DNA of 64,000 bases from Fistularia commersonii (Eukaryota > Chordata > Actinopteri > Syngnathiformes > Fistulariidae). A program made the position numbers and the translations under genes. The DNA is taken from positions 11,035,001 through 11,099,000 of the forward strand of contig JBBMNZ010000007.1 in the NCBI GenBank assembly GCA_037954325.1. Reading direction: 5' to 3'. The notes under the pieces were generated by a model that did not search any database, was not told the origin of the DNA, and saw only the letters and a program-made list of their open reading frames with translations. This document shows positions 23,995 to 35,817 of the stretch, in pieces (positions within the stretch are counted from its first letter, which is position 1; each line of letters opens with the position of its first letter).

Positions 23995-24815
23995 AAAAAA
24001 AAAAAGGATTCCCTGATGACTTTGCTGTAAAACATGAAATAAATGACCGTTAAACACATAAACAGAGAATTAAAGAGATGGGAACTGTTTATTCCGTTTC
24101 ACGGGGCCTCGAAATAAAGTGATGACTGACATATTACATTCGAATGAAGAGATTTCCATGGCCGCAGGAGATAAATGATTTGCTTAATGGATTTTTTAGA
24201 TTTTGATAGAGTTAATGGGGAGGTGGTTTCGGACGAAGAGAAAACCTAAAATGTTTGTTCTTCTTCTCCGAGGGTCGGTGGTGCTGCATCGGATGGCGAA
24301 ACACGCCCAGTTTGGAGTTTTGCCAGCCAAAGGACGCGGAAATTTATGATCCGAATCTCACAGTGGCGCCTCCTGCATCCGCAAACCAAACAGTCCACGC
24401 AAAACATTTAATTGGCACATTTATTCTGGCTTTCACTACAAAGTTTAGGAGAAAAAAAAACACAACAAACACGAAATGAAGAGAGATGGAATAATCATTG
24501 CATGCCACTGAATGGGGCGGGCGGGCAACCCGGTGCTGGAGACGCCTTCGCCACTCTCATGAATTTCCATTTAGTGTTGTAACACTATGATTCTGTCTTC
24601 ACTTATAAGTACATTTAATCAGAGGAGAAAGATTTTTTTTTCATCTTCCATTAACTTTCACCTTTGGCCATCCTCGTATTTCCTTCTTCCTTTTCTTGCA
24701 GCACAGCATTTAAAGATAGATTAAAGTGTGTGTCTGTGTGTATGTGTGGTTGGGGTTATCCAATCTTCTCTTTACCTTCTGATTCTACCAAGAACCAAGA
24801 AGGGCGGCGGGTCTG
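23995..24815. other. Unassigned noncoding sequence
   Basis: No exon, RNA gene or repeat family recognised. Confidence 0.5.
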
Positions 24816-25129
24816 AAAACAGTCCTGCATCGTCACCAGGGTACCGCTTGTCCTCCCCAGGGAAGATGCTCATTAGGGACCAATTAGGGACCAGTCCGCT
24901 GGGCTAGAGGGGGGGGAAGCCCTGGAGGTATTGAAGGAAGGTGCGTCTCCTGCAGACATAGCCCAGTGCTTAACGGAAAACGATGATCTCGGTTCACTTT
25001 TTGTTTTGATTCTATCTTTCAAGTCGTCGAGGAGTTGCATGCTGGAGGAGCAGGATATTCTGGGTATTGTTGAAAGAGAAGATAAGAGAACTTTACTAAT
25101 CCTGAAGAAAATTATTTTGTAGGAGCCTA

Positions 25130-26145
25130 CTGGCACCTACATTTCATCCGTTCACATGAAACATTATATTCATTTTATTGCCGTCAGGTTTCCTTCAAGC
25201 AGAAAGGGGAAGGGTTATAATGTTTGATGGCCACAGGTGAGAAAGACTTTCTGCGGTGAGTTCTGGTGCTCCTCAGTGGTTTCAGTCTATGGCTGAAGGT
25301 GCTCTGGTGGGACCTCAGCAAAGCAGGCAAGGGGTGAGATACGCTGTACCTGATGCCGAGCAGCTTCTTCAGCAGCCTCCGTTAATAAGTCCAATTAAAC
25401 TCCCAGGACGGAGCAAGCCTTCCTGATGAGCTTATGAAGTCTTTTAGTCCTTCAGCCTGCTGCCCAGGCACGAAGATGACGCTGGAGACCACCGTGCGCT
25501 AAAACATCTGCAGCATTTCTCTGCAAACGTTGATAGACCTGCGTCTCCTGAGAAAGAACAGGCGGCTCTGACCTTTCTTGTATATGGCATCTGTGTTTTT
25601 AGTCCAGTCTAGTTTATTCTCTATCTAGATGCCTAGGTATTTGTAATCATCCACAATATCCACATCAGTCCCATTGACGGAGATGGGGTTTGAAACGGTT
25701 CTCTGTTTCCTAAAGTCCAACACTTGTTTCATCTTTGTTACGTTGACTTACCGGTGGTTTAGTCTACACCACTCCACAAACCTGTCCACCACACTCCTGT
25801 GCTCAGCCTCCTGGCCTCTGCTGATACAGCCCATGATGCCAGAGTCGCCAGAGAACCTCCGCAGGTGGCAGGACTGTGAGCAGACGCTGAATTCAGAAGT
25901 GTAGAGTGTGAATAGGAAGGGAGCCAGAACCGTACCCTGTGGCGCCCCCGTCTTGCCCCCGTGCTGCTCATGATCGTGTCAAACACAATCTTTTGCAGCC
26001 TTACATACTGTGGGCAGCCTATGAGGTAGTGAGTAATCCAGGCATTCAAGTATTTCAAGCATACAATTCTGGTTACACAAAAAACTAATGCAGTAAATGT
26101 GCTGACCATGAACTGCTCTGGTCCACAGTCGACCTCACGGGAAAA
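25130..26145 (-). mobile_element. LINE (CR1/L2/Rex1-like) RT C-terminal half, inactive
   Basis: On the minus strand the frames give HYLIGCPQYVRLQ, a STGA(P)QGT box, LAPFLFTLYTSEF, a thumb segment with DIVDDYKYLGI and KLDWTKNTDAIYKKGQSRLF, then FLRRRRSINVCREMLQMF. The catalytic box, normally FSDDS in this group, reads FSGDS (about 25845-25857), so one catalytic aspartate is lost. A frameshift around 25940-25960 at a duplicated gggggc patch and internal stops also break it. A 3' untranslated part may extend left to about 24820. Confidence 0.85.
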
Positions 26146-26470
26146 CATTCTGGTTTAACGTGGGGATTATGTTCCAGAACCAGCAAAAGTCGGCTAAGTC
26201 GCGACTTCCAGCCAGCAGCGAAGCTTCTCTCTTCTCCCTGCGCTTTTTTCTTTAATGCTTAGCATCTTCTTCTCCCGCTTAGGTTCAGTGCCAGATACCT
26301 TAGAAGGTGCGGATCGTTTGGGCGTCATAGCAGGGGTTTAAATAAATTCAAAAAGGTTCATGGCTATTTCACACAAATGCAACGCCGCAGAGTAACATCA
26401 CAAGTAGCGATCGTGCGTTGATATGAAATGGACGAGGTGAGATGCTGAACTCACAACATCATGGTTGGTC
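26146..26470. repeat. Possible dispersed repeat
   Basis: The start (gggattatgttccagaacca, then gcaaaagtcggctaagtcgc) resembles a dispersed fish repeat in which 'ttccagaacc..cgcgaaa' wording recurs. No second copy is present in this window, so the call rests on memory of the wording only. Confidence 0.25.
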
Positions 26471-26804
26471 GCCACCCTAGAAAATGTTTATTTTAACATA
26501 AAAATAAGTAAAATAATAGATACATTTTAGTGGCCCTGTTAAAATGTTGAGGGTAATATTTGGAGTTCTGTGATTTCCTACTGCCCTATTGAGAGCGAGG
26601 AGGTAGTGAGTATGAGAGAACATGGGGGTGGAGGTTAATTTGTGCTGTTGTTGTTCTTCTGGTCGGACTTTACAATAAAAAAATACATTTATACCGTAAA
26701 AGCCAATGGTGTAGCAAAAAATCAGCAGTGTAGTATTAGATCTAAAAAAATTGTTAAAATCCACAATGAAGTGAGACCACAAAAAATGAACAGCGAGAGT
26801 TTAC

Positions 26805-27255
26805 TCTGACGTCCGTCTGAGTCATTCAGGTCATGGTGAATTCTTGTCAAAATCTATTTCTCGTGGCAACTGGATTTGAATTTCTATTACTTGAGGATGT
26901 TTCAGCCCTCATCCGAGGGGTTTCTCTCTGACCTGTGGGGAGTTTTGGATTATAAAGTTACTGCTGGGGTTTTGGGTGGGTCTACATTATGGTGGCTGCG
27001 TAAATGGAAGAATTGATCAGCAGAAACTAGGATTTGCACCAGGTCCATCTGCACTCTCCAAACAACCAGGAAAGATTCACCACCAGAACCAGCACCTGAT
27101 ATCTTCCACCTGAGCCTCAGTCCATGTGATCCAAGATGTTTCACATTCCAATCCAGGTAATCCCCAGAAGTTGTTCCTTTGTCCTGAAAGAACGACACCC
27201 CCATTAACATAACAACTCGCTTAGACATGGTTCGTGCGATCGGCTCTTTCATTTA
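26805..27255 (+). mobile_element. Foldback-family repeat, copy B left arm plus internal module
   Basis: The arm (26805-26990: tcattcaggtcatggtgaat, cagccctcatccgaggggtt, ggggttttgggtgggtctac) pairs with the inverted arm at 28139-28290. The module 27015-27220 matches copy A (7190-7410) in the opposite orientation relative to the arm. A minus-strand frame of 100 codons spans it without a known domain. Confidence 0.75.
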
Positions 27256-27279
27256 TATAACAAGCCATCATAACTTTTT

Positions 27280-27303
27280 TTGAGCCACGGCACATATTTT
27301 GTG
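27280..27303 (+). repeat. Scrap of hAT left end
   Basis: tttgagccacggcacatatt here repeats 27411-27433 within the hAT element's left end. The copy is cut off after about 24 bases and is separated from the full element by V-SINE debris. Confidence 0.7.
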
Positions 27304-27324
27304 GTTGTCATGGTTGTCCATATG

Positions 27325-27391
27325 TTGTATGGAGTGATTCTTGTACATCTCTATATAACATGTGAATGAGAGGGTGAATGGTTGTGTATAT
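27325..27391 (+). mobile_element. V-SINE internal fragment
   Basis: Shows acatctctatataacatgtg then gagagggtgaatggttgtgt, one to two internal minisatellite units, abutting the hAT left end at 27392. Confidence 0.65.
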
Positions 27392-28138
27392 CAGTGTTTC
27401 CCAACCCTCTTTTGAGCCACGGCACATATTTTACATTAGAAAAATCGCACAGCACACCACCAAATAAATATGTCAAAAACATTTTTTAACAAAATTAGAA
27501 TGAAACCGTAGTCTCAATTTACTTAACGTGAAATCTAATATATCTAATATCTGTAGATTTGTCAAGTTGCAATGCAAATTTCCCACTGATGTGCAACTTT
27601 TCCAGAACACTTATTTGCAATGTCTGAAGACATGTCATCAATATGTTTGGAAATGGTATTATTTGAGAGAACTCTGGCTATTTCTTTATCAACGCCAGAG
27701 CCGAGCATTTCTTCTACCATGATTTTGCCGGCAGGTAGTATTAATGTTTTGCTACGGTGTGTGGCTGTTTGGATTTAGAGATGACTTCAGGAACTCTGGA
27801 GCAAGCTTTCACTGCTTTCTCACTCATCTTGGTAGTTTTCAACAATACTGCCTGTTTGTTTACGCAGATACAAGTACTTTTTATCTTAAAAATGTATCAC
27901 TAATCACTAATTAGTGATTAGCATCACTAATCACTCTGATACACAGATGCACAGGTTAATTCACTACCTGTTGCCATCGTATGGGCACCCTGCCCACATA
28001 GACATAGGAAGACACATTATTTGCGTTGGATAAATAATTTTCGGACCAATCAGGTGAAAGTGGACATTTTTCCACGGCACATCTGATGATATCTCCCGGC
28101 ACACTAATGTGCCGCGGCAAAGTGGTTGGGAAACACTG
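27392..28138. mobile_element. hAT-type nonautonomous element
   Basis: The left end cagtgtttcccaaccctctt and the right end, which on the minus strand reads cagtgtttcccaaccacttt, are terminal inverted repeats. Inside each, a gccacggcacat or gccgcggcacat motif follows, as in a widespread vertebrate hAT family. The interior (747 bp in all) has no transposase. No 8-bp target duplication is visible (gtgtatat on the left, acctagac on the right), which suggests rearranged flanks. Confidence 0.85.
27900..27921. repeat. 22-bp perfect palindrome inside the hAT element
   Basis: The interval is exactly its own reverse complement, centred on aatt. Another atcactaatcact word follows at once, so it may derive from a small tandem repeat. 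Confidence 0.95.
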
Positions 28139-28290
28139 ACCTAGACCCACCCAAAACCCCAGTGGTTGTATTCGGAAACTCCACACAGGCTATCAGAACT
28201 GAAGATACCTCTTGGATGAGGGCTGAAACGTCTTCGAGTTAAAAAATTCAAGTCCGGTTGCAACGACAAGAAGATTTGCACAAGCAGGCC
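28139..28290 (-). mobile_element. Foldback-family repeat, copy B right arm
   Basis: The reverse complement of this arm matches 26820-26990 through the gggttttgggtgggtct stretch, the agccctcatcc segment and the cttgtcgttgcaacc outer part. With the left arm it encloses about 1.15 kb holding the module, SINE debris and the hAT. Confidence 0.8.
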
Positions 28291-28477
28291 TGCTGTGATT
28301 TAAAAGTACTCCAAATCAACTTTAGCCCACAAACAGCTGGTTTGGGTGAATTACTTGGTCCCTGTCCCATCCATTAATGCCCTGAACTATATCTTGGTGG
28401 ACAGGACTTTTTTTTTTTTTCTTTTCATCTTCTAGAGACTGAAAAAGAAATCAGTCATTCTTTCATATGCAGCAGAA

Positions 28478-28560
28478 AGGCGGGGTTAGAGGCAATCCCA
28501 GCTGACACTGGATAAGCTGAGGTTTATCCTGGACCAGTCACCAGTCAATCATCTGTGGAG
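28478..28560 (-). mobile_element. V-SINE 3' segment
   Basis: On the minus strand: gattgactggtgactggtcc, then agtgtcagctgggatt, the family's 3' part. The head and tail are missing. Confidence 0.65.
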
Positions 28561-30297
28561 ATCCTCAGTCTTGGACTAATAGAGTTTTCAACCAACCGGC
28601 AGACCAGTTTTGGACCCATTCAAAGAATCCTTGCAGATTAGAGGGCACGACATCTTAGTCCAAACAGAAAGACCGCAGCCAGACATGAAACACCCCTGCC
28701 CTGACATGCCGCCCAAAAAACTAATGCATACGAATAGATACAGTAAATTAGATACAGACATAGCGGAAGAAGAAGAGGACAGGAAATTCTGCTGAGGCTT
28801 CTCTTGCTGGTGCCAACTAGGCTCCGCTGGCATTTGTTTGTACTAATTATTCTGTTTAGCATAGACGTGAAGCTTTCCCTGAAAGAGGTCCACATTCCGC
28901 TTCTATGTAGGTCATTAGTTCTCAAAATCCTCTCACTACGCTCTCAACGGTGCTAATCGGTTACCTAATTTTAGTAATCCCCGTTGGCAGGCGGGGGGCA
29001 GAGATTCTCAGAGTTTGGCTTCAGCAACATTTTCGAGAAGCCTGCAGAAAAGGGGAAAGAAACATCTCAATAGTTAGCTTGCGCCAGAATTTTCATATAA
29101 CAAGAAAAGGCCGTCTGGTTTAATCCCGGTGGAGCCATTTGTTGAACTTCAGAAAAGTCGCTGAAGTTTATTTCTGTCTGTCATTTTCTCGCAACGTTTT
29201 ATTCCTCCAACAATTGTGATAGCACAGCTATATGGGAATGTTCACATATTCACATTAATTACTGGTGATGGATACACTTCTTGTATTGGATTGAATAAGA
29301 CATTAAAACATTTTTTATTCTTTTCTATATACTGTGACATAACAGCATTTTTTTTAAATACAAGGCGTTAATAACATTTGAATAATGTGAAATCCCTGAG
29401 GTAAAGACCTATGGCTATATAAGCCTGTTCAACAATGGAAATTCATTTTAACTCCTGCTGTATTTATTTATTTGTTTGTTTGTTTCTGTCATGGCTCCTT
29501 TTTTTGTTTCAATGTACAACTTCCCTCGAGTAGAAACATCAGCACAGGACAGTAGAAAACAGTGACCAAAGGATAATAATAATACTGATAATAATACTCA
29601 TGCTACTACTACTATTACTAATAATAATGATAATAAAAATAAACGGATATTTCTTGCTGCTTCGACCTTGAAATATAAACAAATGACAAAAACATTTGCT
29701 TAATTACAGGCATGGAAATACCTGCTGCCTAATGATGTACTTGATTTGTAGTTTTGTTTATTTTTTATTCACTTTCACTTTACATCTCATGTACAACCAT
29801 GAACTCGTCTATAGACAACTTTTACAGTGGAATATTACCTTGCCAAATACTTCATGCGCTAAGTGGAACCAGCTTCAGCCAATTTCCAATGACAAAATTA
29901 TGTTCTTTTTTCCGCATACTTTCTTTATTTATTTTTCTCCTGCCATATTATGAAGCCCTGCAGCTACTTTGTACAAATATATAGAAGTAAACGTTGGTGG
30001 GGATATCAGAATTTGTTTGCATATGTTGCTATTGCTGGGGGAATGCATATATGTACAGCATTTGCAAAACAAATGATTTTACCACAGGTCATAATTCAAC
30101 ACCTCGTCCTCTCTCTCTCTCGCTCTCTCCGCCACACGTGTCCATATTAATTCTTAACCACACATGCAAACAACCTTCTCTTCCTTATTTCAGTCACATA
30201 CCTCTGTTCTTCTGCAAACTCTCATTGGATGGCAGCAATTGAGGAAAACCACTTAATCTATGTCTGCAGGAACTTTTTTTTAATAATATCACTGGAA
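28561..30297. other. Unassigned block with an AAT-type repeat
   Basis: Carries a (TTTA/TTTG)n run (29457-29485) and an imperfect (AAT)n tract (29573-29640). No exon or repeat family recognised. Confidence 0.5.
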
Positions 30298-30540
30298 TGT
30301 CAGTCGTTCATTGTCTGTACCGTTTATCCTGAACTCTGGGTTGTGGAGGGGGTTGCAGCCTCATTCATTAGCCATGCAACTATTCACTCTCTCATTCACA
30401 CGCAATATAGTGGCATACAAATTCACTCCCTCGTGAAAATATATAGACACGTCATAGCGTGACAAAAATAAAGATTTGTTTTGTCAGTCACATGTTATGT
30501 AGAGACATACAACCATTCACGCTCTCATTCCCACCTCTGG
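30298..30540 (-). mobile_element. V-SINE 3' half with expanded internal repeat
   Basis: On the minus strand there are about four decayed gagagcgtgaatggttgtat units, then a ggctgcaaccccctccacaa segment and a caggataaacggtacagaca end. Confidence 0.75.
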
Positions 30541-30639
30541 GAGAAATTTGTATAATAACAAAAAACTTTTATAATAAAAAAAAAAATGTGTAATAAAAAA
30601 CTGTATATTATTGTATTATAATAAAAAAAAAAGATCTCT

Positions 30640-30900
30640 ATTGATTATTGAGGATTTATTATTGATCCCACAATGGGGAAATTCAATTGCCGCAGCAGCG
30701 TGGAAGTATCTGGAGGAAACAGGTGCAAAAACCACAATTGTTTTTACAATATAAACAGTCTCAGGCAAATTTTTAAAACGGGTGCCTTGCATAGGAAAAT
30801 GATTTCTAAAAGTGACACAGGGAGATGTATCCTAGTGAGGAAAATGTATAGATATAGAAATCAAAGTACTGCATGAATGGATGTGGTGAAAGATTGCTTT
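30640..30900. mobile_element. Possible LINE 3' untranslated fragment
   Basis: The words tattgatcccacaatgggga and aattcaattgccgcagcagc resemble 3' untranslated sequence of common fish LINEs. No coding part or tail confirms it. Confidence 0.3.
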
Positions 30901-31026
30901 AGGTAATGGAGAGGGTTGTGCAAAAGAGATATTTTGGTGATTCCCAGAAGCAGCTTCCACAATGTGTATTAATTCGAGCAAATGCGCATGAGTTTGCAGA
31001 GTGAAACAGCCTGATAGGAGATGGGA

Positions 31027-31202
31027 TGAAGGATCTGCAGTGTCTCCAATGAACCTCCTCCCGTAGAAATCCGGAGAGAAACCCATGCTGATGCAGGGGG
31101 AAGAATGTGGAGACTCCATACATAAATTCTTCCCTTTCCAGAATGAAACCAGGGACCCTCTTGCCATGAGGATGCAGCGTTAACCTCTGCACCACCCTGT
31201 TC
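31027..31202 (-). mobile_element. V-SINE 5' half
   Basis: On the minus strand the head gggtggtgcagaggttaacg, the agggtccctggtttcattct B box region and the core with tatggagtctccacattc and gggtttctctccgga are complete, then it stops after ggttcattggagacactg. Confidence 0.8.
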
Positions 31203-31385
31203 TAATGCCAGTGTACTCCCTGAGTGCCATTACCATGTAGTTTATTTTAAATTTCTCTCACGGAGCGCCAGGAGCGCAGAAGTAATGGAGTCCTGTTTAC
31301 TGTCGGTCTCCAAATGACTGTTAAACTTGACCCCTGATATGACCTATGACCTTGATACTCCGGACTCTCTTTTACTTTACTTATT

Positions 31386-31578
31386 CTTTGACTTTTCACT
31401 TTACCTCCTCTCTCTCTCACACTCTCTCTCTCTTTATACGTAGCTGATTGTGTGTTTTTGGTCATATTTCAACAAAGGAGATATATCTTCCTCTCTCTCT
31501 TTCCCTTCCTTTCGGCTCCCCTCGTCTTTGTCTCTCTTCTTCTTTTCTCCCCCCCGGTGCTTTTCTTTTTTTTTTGTG
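31386..31578. repeat. Pyrimidine-rich tract
   Basis: Long runs of CTCT and TTTC type, with few purines, broken at 31436-31490. It is followed 160 bp later by a G-rich run, so this neighbourhood is prone to unusual DNA structure. Confidence 0.7.
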
Positions 31579-31737
31579 ATTGGCAGCTGAAGCTTGACTG
31601 CAGTAGAGTTAATGGAGAACAGAAAGGAATACCTGGAGGATTTACAGCTGAGTGGAGACGCACAAATAAGATAATGACTTGGGAATAACCATTTTGCTGC
31701 ACCATTTGGAAAGGCATTGGAAAGACAGAAAGGGATG

Positions 31738-31772
31738 TGGAGGTGGGAGGGGGTGGGAGGGGGTGGGAGAGG
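31738..31772 (+). repeat. G-rich tract with perfect quadruplex pattern
   Basis: Alternating tggg and aggggg steps give five G runs of three or more separated by single bases, then a pure A run at 31781-31796. Confidence 0.85.
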
Positions 31773-31799
31773 AGACAGCCAAAAAAAAAAAAAAAAGAA

Positions 31800-34700
31800 A
31801 AAGAAAGTCTCTAAGGCAGCGAGGGAGACGTAAGTGAACACATTCCAAGGGCGGCCGACTTAACGAGATTTTTTTTCGAAATTGGCGAAAACAGTCAGAG
31901 TCCCTGTGGGTTTCGAGGAAAGATAAAGCTTTGTATTTTTAGACAAGTAGCGCTGATCAACTCAAATAGTTATTTTCCCTCCTAATTCGCGGGCGCCGAT
32001 ACGCGTCGGTTTGTATGCCCACTATATCCTTTGTTTTCTAATGGATTACAATACATTTGGAATATTAATACTTTTAAGCTGTTGCTCTGCACGTGTGTCT
32101 GACTTTGTCTTGTCACGCATTATTTTTTTCCCCTGTTTATATTTTTCACCCAAAACAATGGCCCGAGTCGGCAACATAAAGATATTTTCTGCACAATGAG
32201 CGAAGTGTCTGGCAAGGAGAGATAGCCCGCTAACATTTATAATTCCCGGAATCCCTGCAACTTCGCCAGCAAGGAGTGGGTGACCCATCAAAACCATAAT
32301 CTATAGTCATTTGGTTGTCAGACTTTTTCTGTTGAGTTATAGAGGCTGGCAGCTCTCAGAAGGCCTCCTTAAGGGACCTGATCTCGAAGGGCTCTGGGTA
32401 ATATCATATTACCCCTCTCGCTTCACCGCTCCGTCCCTCCATCATCTCCCTGACATCAGTCAACGCTCAACAAAGTGCGTAATGAGGCAGAAGAAGATAG
32501 GACATTCGCCTGCTAATTAAGAAAAAATCAAAGATGCAGAGTGTGAGAACTAATGCAGACGTACAATGGAATTGTCCTTTTTTTCAGGGACGGCGGAGTG
32601 TGATGCTGGCTTCAAATCTCATCGGCTTTTTCTCTTTTTTGCGGCCCTGAGATGGCCGTCTGCCTCATTAAATCTTTTTTTTCACTCCATTGCTTCCTCA
32701 CTTCCTGTCTCTTTAGTCATGTCCCTGGTAATGTTGAAATTTGACAGTTATTAAACTTCGGGAAAAAAAAAATAGACATATATATATGTATATATATATA
32801 CATATATATTTCAACCTTTTTAAAGAATGGTTCATAAAAAAGAAGATTAAAATTGAAGTATAATAACAAATAAAATAACATTAAAAAAAAAATTAAATTT
32901 AAATATTTATCATTTTATTTTTTTCTTATAATTCAATTATTCATTATACGTCTTGTGCCATTATATGTCTTTCAATGGGTTTTGTGTTTGTGTGATAGTT
33001 ATGAATTAACTGAGACTAATCATCAAATCCATTCACCTGGAATTTAAACATGTTTTCTTTGCAAAGTGATGCCACAATTTTGGTTTTAGAGGCCAATGCC
33101 TGATCGCGTCCCGGAGAAGTGCCATTCATTTGATTTCTTTAGAAAAAAAATTAATAAAATACTCAAATGTGTAAATCTTTATCTGCTTTATGATAGTATA
33201 GGTGAACAGGGATAAATAACAACCTTGTATATCGATTTATGTCTGAAAGACTTGTTTATCTCTGGGCTTTTCTGACATTTTCAGGTTGTGTAACGTTAAT
33301 AATTCTGTTGTGGTCAGAAGGAAACAGTACGTTTTATTTTTCTATCGTTTTGTTTCTGCCGGTGAAAAGACTGTTTGGATGGCAGGCGTTGCTTTCACCG
33401 AGGCCCTCAGCGTCGAGCCAGCGCTCACGGGTCTCTGTGATGGCATTACCTTAAACTTGTCAGAATGCATACTTGAGGTATCTGTCTGGGACTGGATGAC
33501 TTTTGTTGTTACCCCGATCATGCATTATCTCAAAGTGAATATTGTTTATCTCAAAATGTGGCCCCTGTGATTGACAGGAAACCGGTTTTATGTTAAATCC
33601 CTCCTTTGCTTAACGTCCATTGGGATTGACTCTGGTACCCAGATGCAGATAGAACAGAAAATGAAAGAAAAAAAAGTTCTGACCAACCTATCTCACAGTA
33701 AATCCTGAACTAAAATATGAATATAAAACAATTTTGATACCATTTTTCATTGATGAACATATATTTCTAAGCACAAGATTTGTATCATAACATTCCCAAC
33801 ACAGTAATTATGTTAGTGCATAGGGATTAAAATATATAATTTGAATTAAATTTAATTAATTATCCAATTTTAAAATGTTATTTTTCTATTGATTATGTAT
33901 TTATGTTCTGATTTTTCAACATCAGAAACACACTTATTTTAGTGACCTTTGTGCCTTTTTAATTTCATAATGATAATAACAATAGTAATAATAATAATTA
34001 TTATTTTTATTACTATTATTATTATTTTAGTTGTTATTCATCATCTACAGGGTCACTGTTAATCTGCTGCCCATTGTAATTACTATTATTGTATTGTTAA
34101 TATATTTTAAAAACAATAACAATAAGAGTTAGCGCTAGACCTCAAGTGAAATGCAACTCATTAAATTAAATTTGAGCTTTCTCTTTAAGTAGTCATGAAT
34201 TCAAAAAGAGGCAGCGGGATTTCGAGTTCTCCCATCAAAATGTACCCGGTGAAAGCAAAAGCTCAAGTGACTCGTACTTGGAAAATTTCATTTGTGCTGA
34301 GGACCCAGCTGAGAGTCTGTTTCCTGGCAATGCCGGCCGTGGCTTGTCTGAATCCATTCGCGAACACGTGTGAAACCGCGCTCAAATAAATTTCATTTCA
34401 AATAAATATTTTAAATTGACCCGTTGGAGAGGCTCGCAAATGCAATATATCTCTTTTCCTCTTCGTTGGTTTCGGTGCAGAAGTTTATCAAAAGGAGCAG
34501 CATTTGTTCTGTGTTGAGGAAAAAAAGAAAACGGTGTCTGTGGAGCGGTGATTACGATGGTGTCCGCTTCATGACTCAGCAATTTTAGAGATTATCTGAC
34601 ACAAAGGTGTGTCCTTTTTTTCATCGCAACACCTTAATAGTCGCTTTTTGGACTGAGAAGTTTTCAGCTCATACAGGAAATAACCTCATACGGTGGGGAC

Positions 34701-35040
34701 CTTTTAGTTTTGCATTTTCACGGGCAGTTGTGGACCTCGGTAGGGACCGTTGTGCTGTGAACCTTGAGTGCCGCTCTGAAAAACAAACCATGGTGAGAAA
34801 AAAGAGGAAGATGACATGGACATGGAGAGCGAAGCTGCCACAGCGTTCATGTTTTTTATTTTTTCCCTGCACAGCTTCACCTTGTGAAGCGAACGCCTAA
34901 CTTATTTTGACAAAAGTGTTGATATTCCTCTGCAGGCCCCGGGAACCCCACTGGACCTCCTCGTCGCTCCATTTCCCACTAGTTCTGTCCACTGTTGCAA
35001 GATTATGTAAACAGCTGATGCTTTTTAAAAAATGGTTTTA
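31800..35040. other. Unassigned noncoding block
   Basis: Holds a TA-type palindromic patch (32777-32811) and a self-complementary AAT/ATT stretch (33974-34038). A scrap at 33615-33668 could be a very old SINE 3' end. No exon seen. Confidence 0.5.
33974..34038. repeat. Self-complementary AAT/ATT stretch
   Basis: An AATAAT half is followed by an ATTATT half, so the strand can fold on itself. It looks like two converging trinucleotide repeats. Confidence 0.7.
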
Positions 35041-35084
35041 AAAAAGTTTTAATTTTTTTTTATGGTAGGAAATCAGCAGGAAGT

Positions 35085-35300
35085 GGCTTGGCTTACGGGG
35101 TCCACCAAACCCCAAGCGCCGACATCAAATGAGTTCCTATGGAGCCGTAAGAAAACCTTGACCAGGATTAGGAGCTAAAATAAATCTTTCCGAACTGATG
35201 TCCCACAGTTCCTGTGCTGTCTCAATGCACAAAGAAACGGTCCAGTTCTTGAAACAGTTCTAGGAACTCCAAAAAGCTCCAACAGTGCGAAAGGGCTATA
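35085..35300. mobile_element. Possible MITE remnant
   Basis: The words acggtccagttcttgaaaca, gttctaggaactcc and gtgcgaaagggc resemble the end of a fish MITE family rich in 'gttctaggaactg' wording. The other end was not found. Confidence 0.3.
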
Positions 35301-35425
35301 TTCAATATGTAATATTGACACATTCTAAGCATATATCCATGTGTTTCTACATATCTAATATGTCCAAATTTGCATAAAGTTATACACATATACGTTTTCG
35401 TGCATGTGCTTATAAAACCGTTGTC

Positions 35426-35530
35426 ATTGATTCATGTATTCATTATCTGTTCCACTTATCCTTCATATAGTAATGCAGAGACTATCCCGGCTGTCACTGG
35501 GTGAGAGACACAAAGACACAATAAAACCAT
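35426..35530 (-). mobile_element. V-SINE 3' end
   Basis: Minus strand: ctctcacccagtgacagccg, then ggatagtctctgc and a gaaggataagtggaacagat end with a gaatacatgaatc tail. Confidence 0.7.
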
Positions 35531-35789
35531 CGCGTTCTGCATAAATAGAGCTATTATATTTATTTCTGAAGTCATGTTGTTATAAGGCATCAAATATATA
35601 CTTTCATATCCTTTTTTTTTTTCCTTTGCATTTTCGCCTGGATAATTGAAGCGATTAAATCGAATTCTAAGTGTGTCATTTTATCCCAAATGGAATATTT
35701 TGGATGTGTTAGCTCTCTTTTATAGCTGTTTTAAATGGATGAGTAACTCCCTGCCAAGAATTGAATTTGACCTTTTGATTTTTTGTTTA

Positions 35790-35816
35790 GGTTTTTTTTT
35801 TTTTTTTTTTTTTTTT
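35790..35816 (+). repeat. Poly(T) run
   Basis: An uninterrupted run of about 27 T, among the longest homopolymers in the window. Confidence 0.9.
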
Positions 35817-35817
35817 A

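Noticed and set aside
25759..26148. 129-codon minus-strand frame as a separate gene
   Set aside because: Its first half contains LINE RT wording (GCPQYVRLQ) and the rest is the same LINE out of frame after a frameshift.
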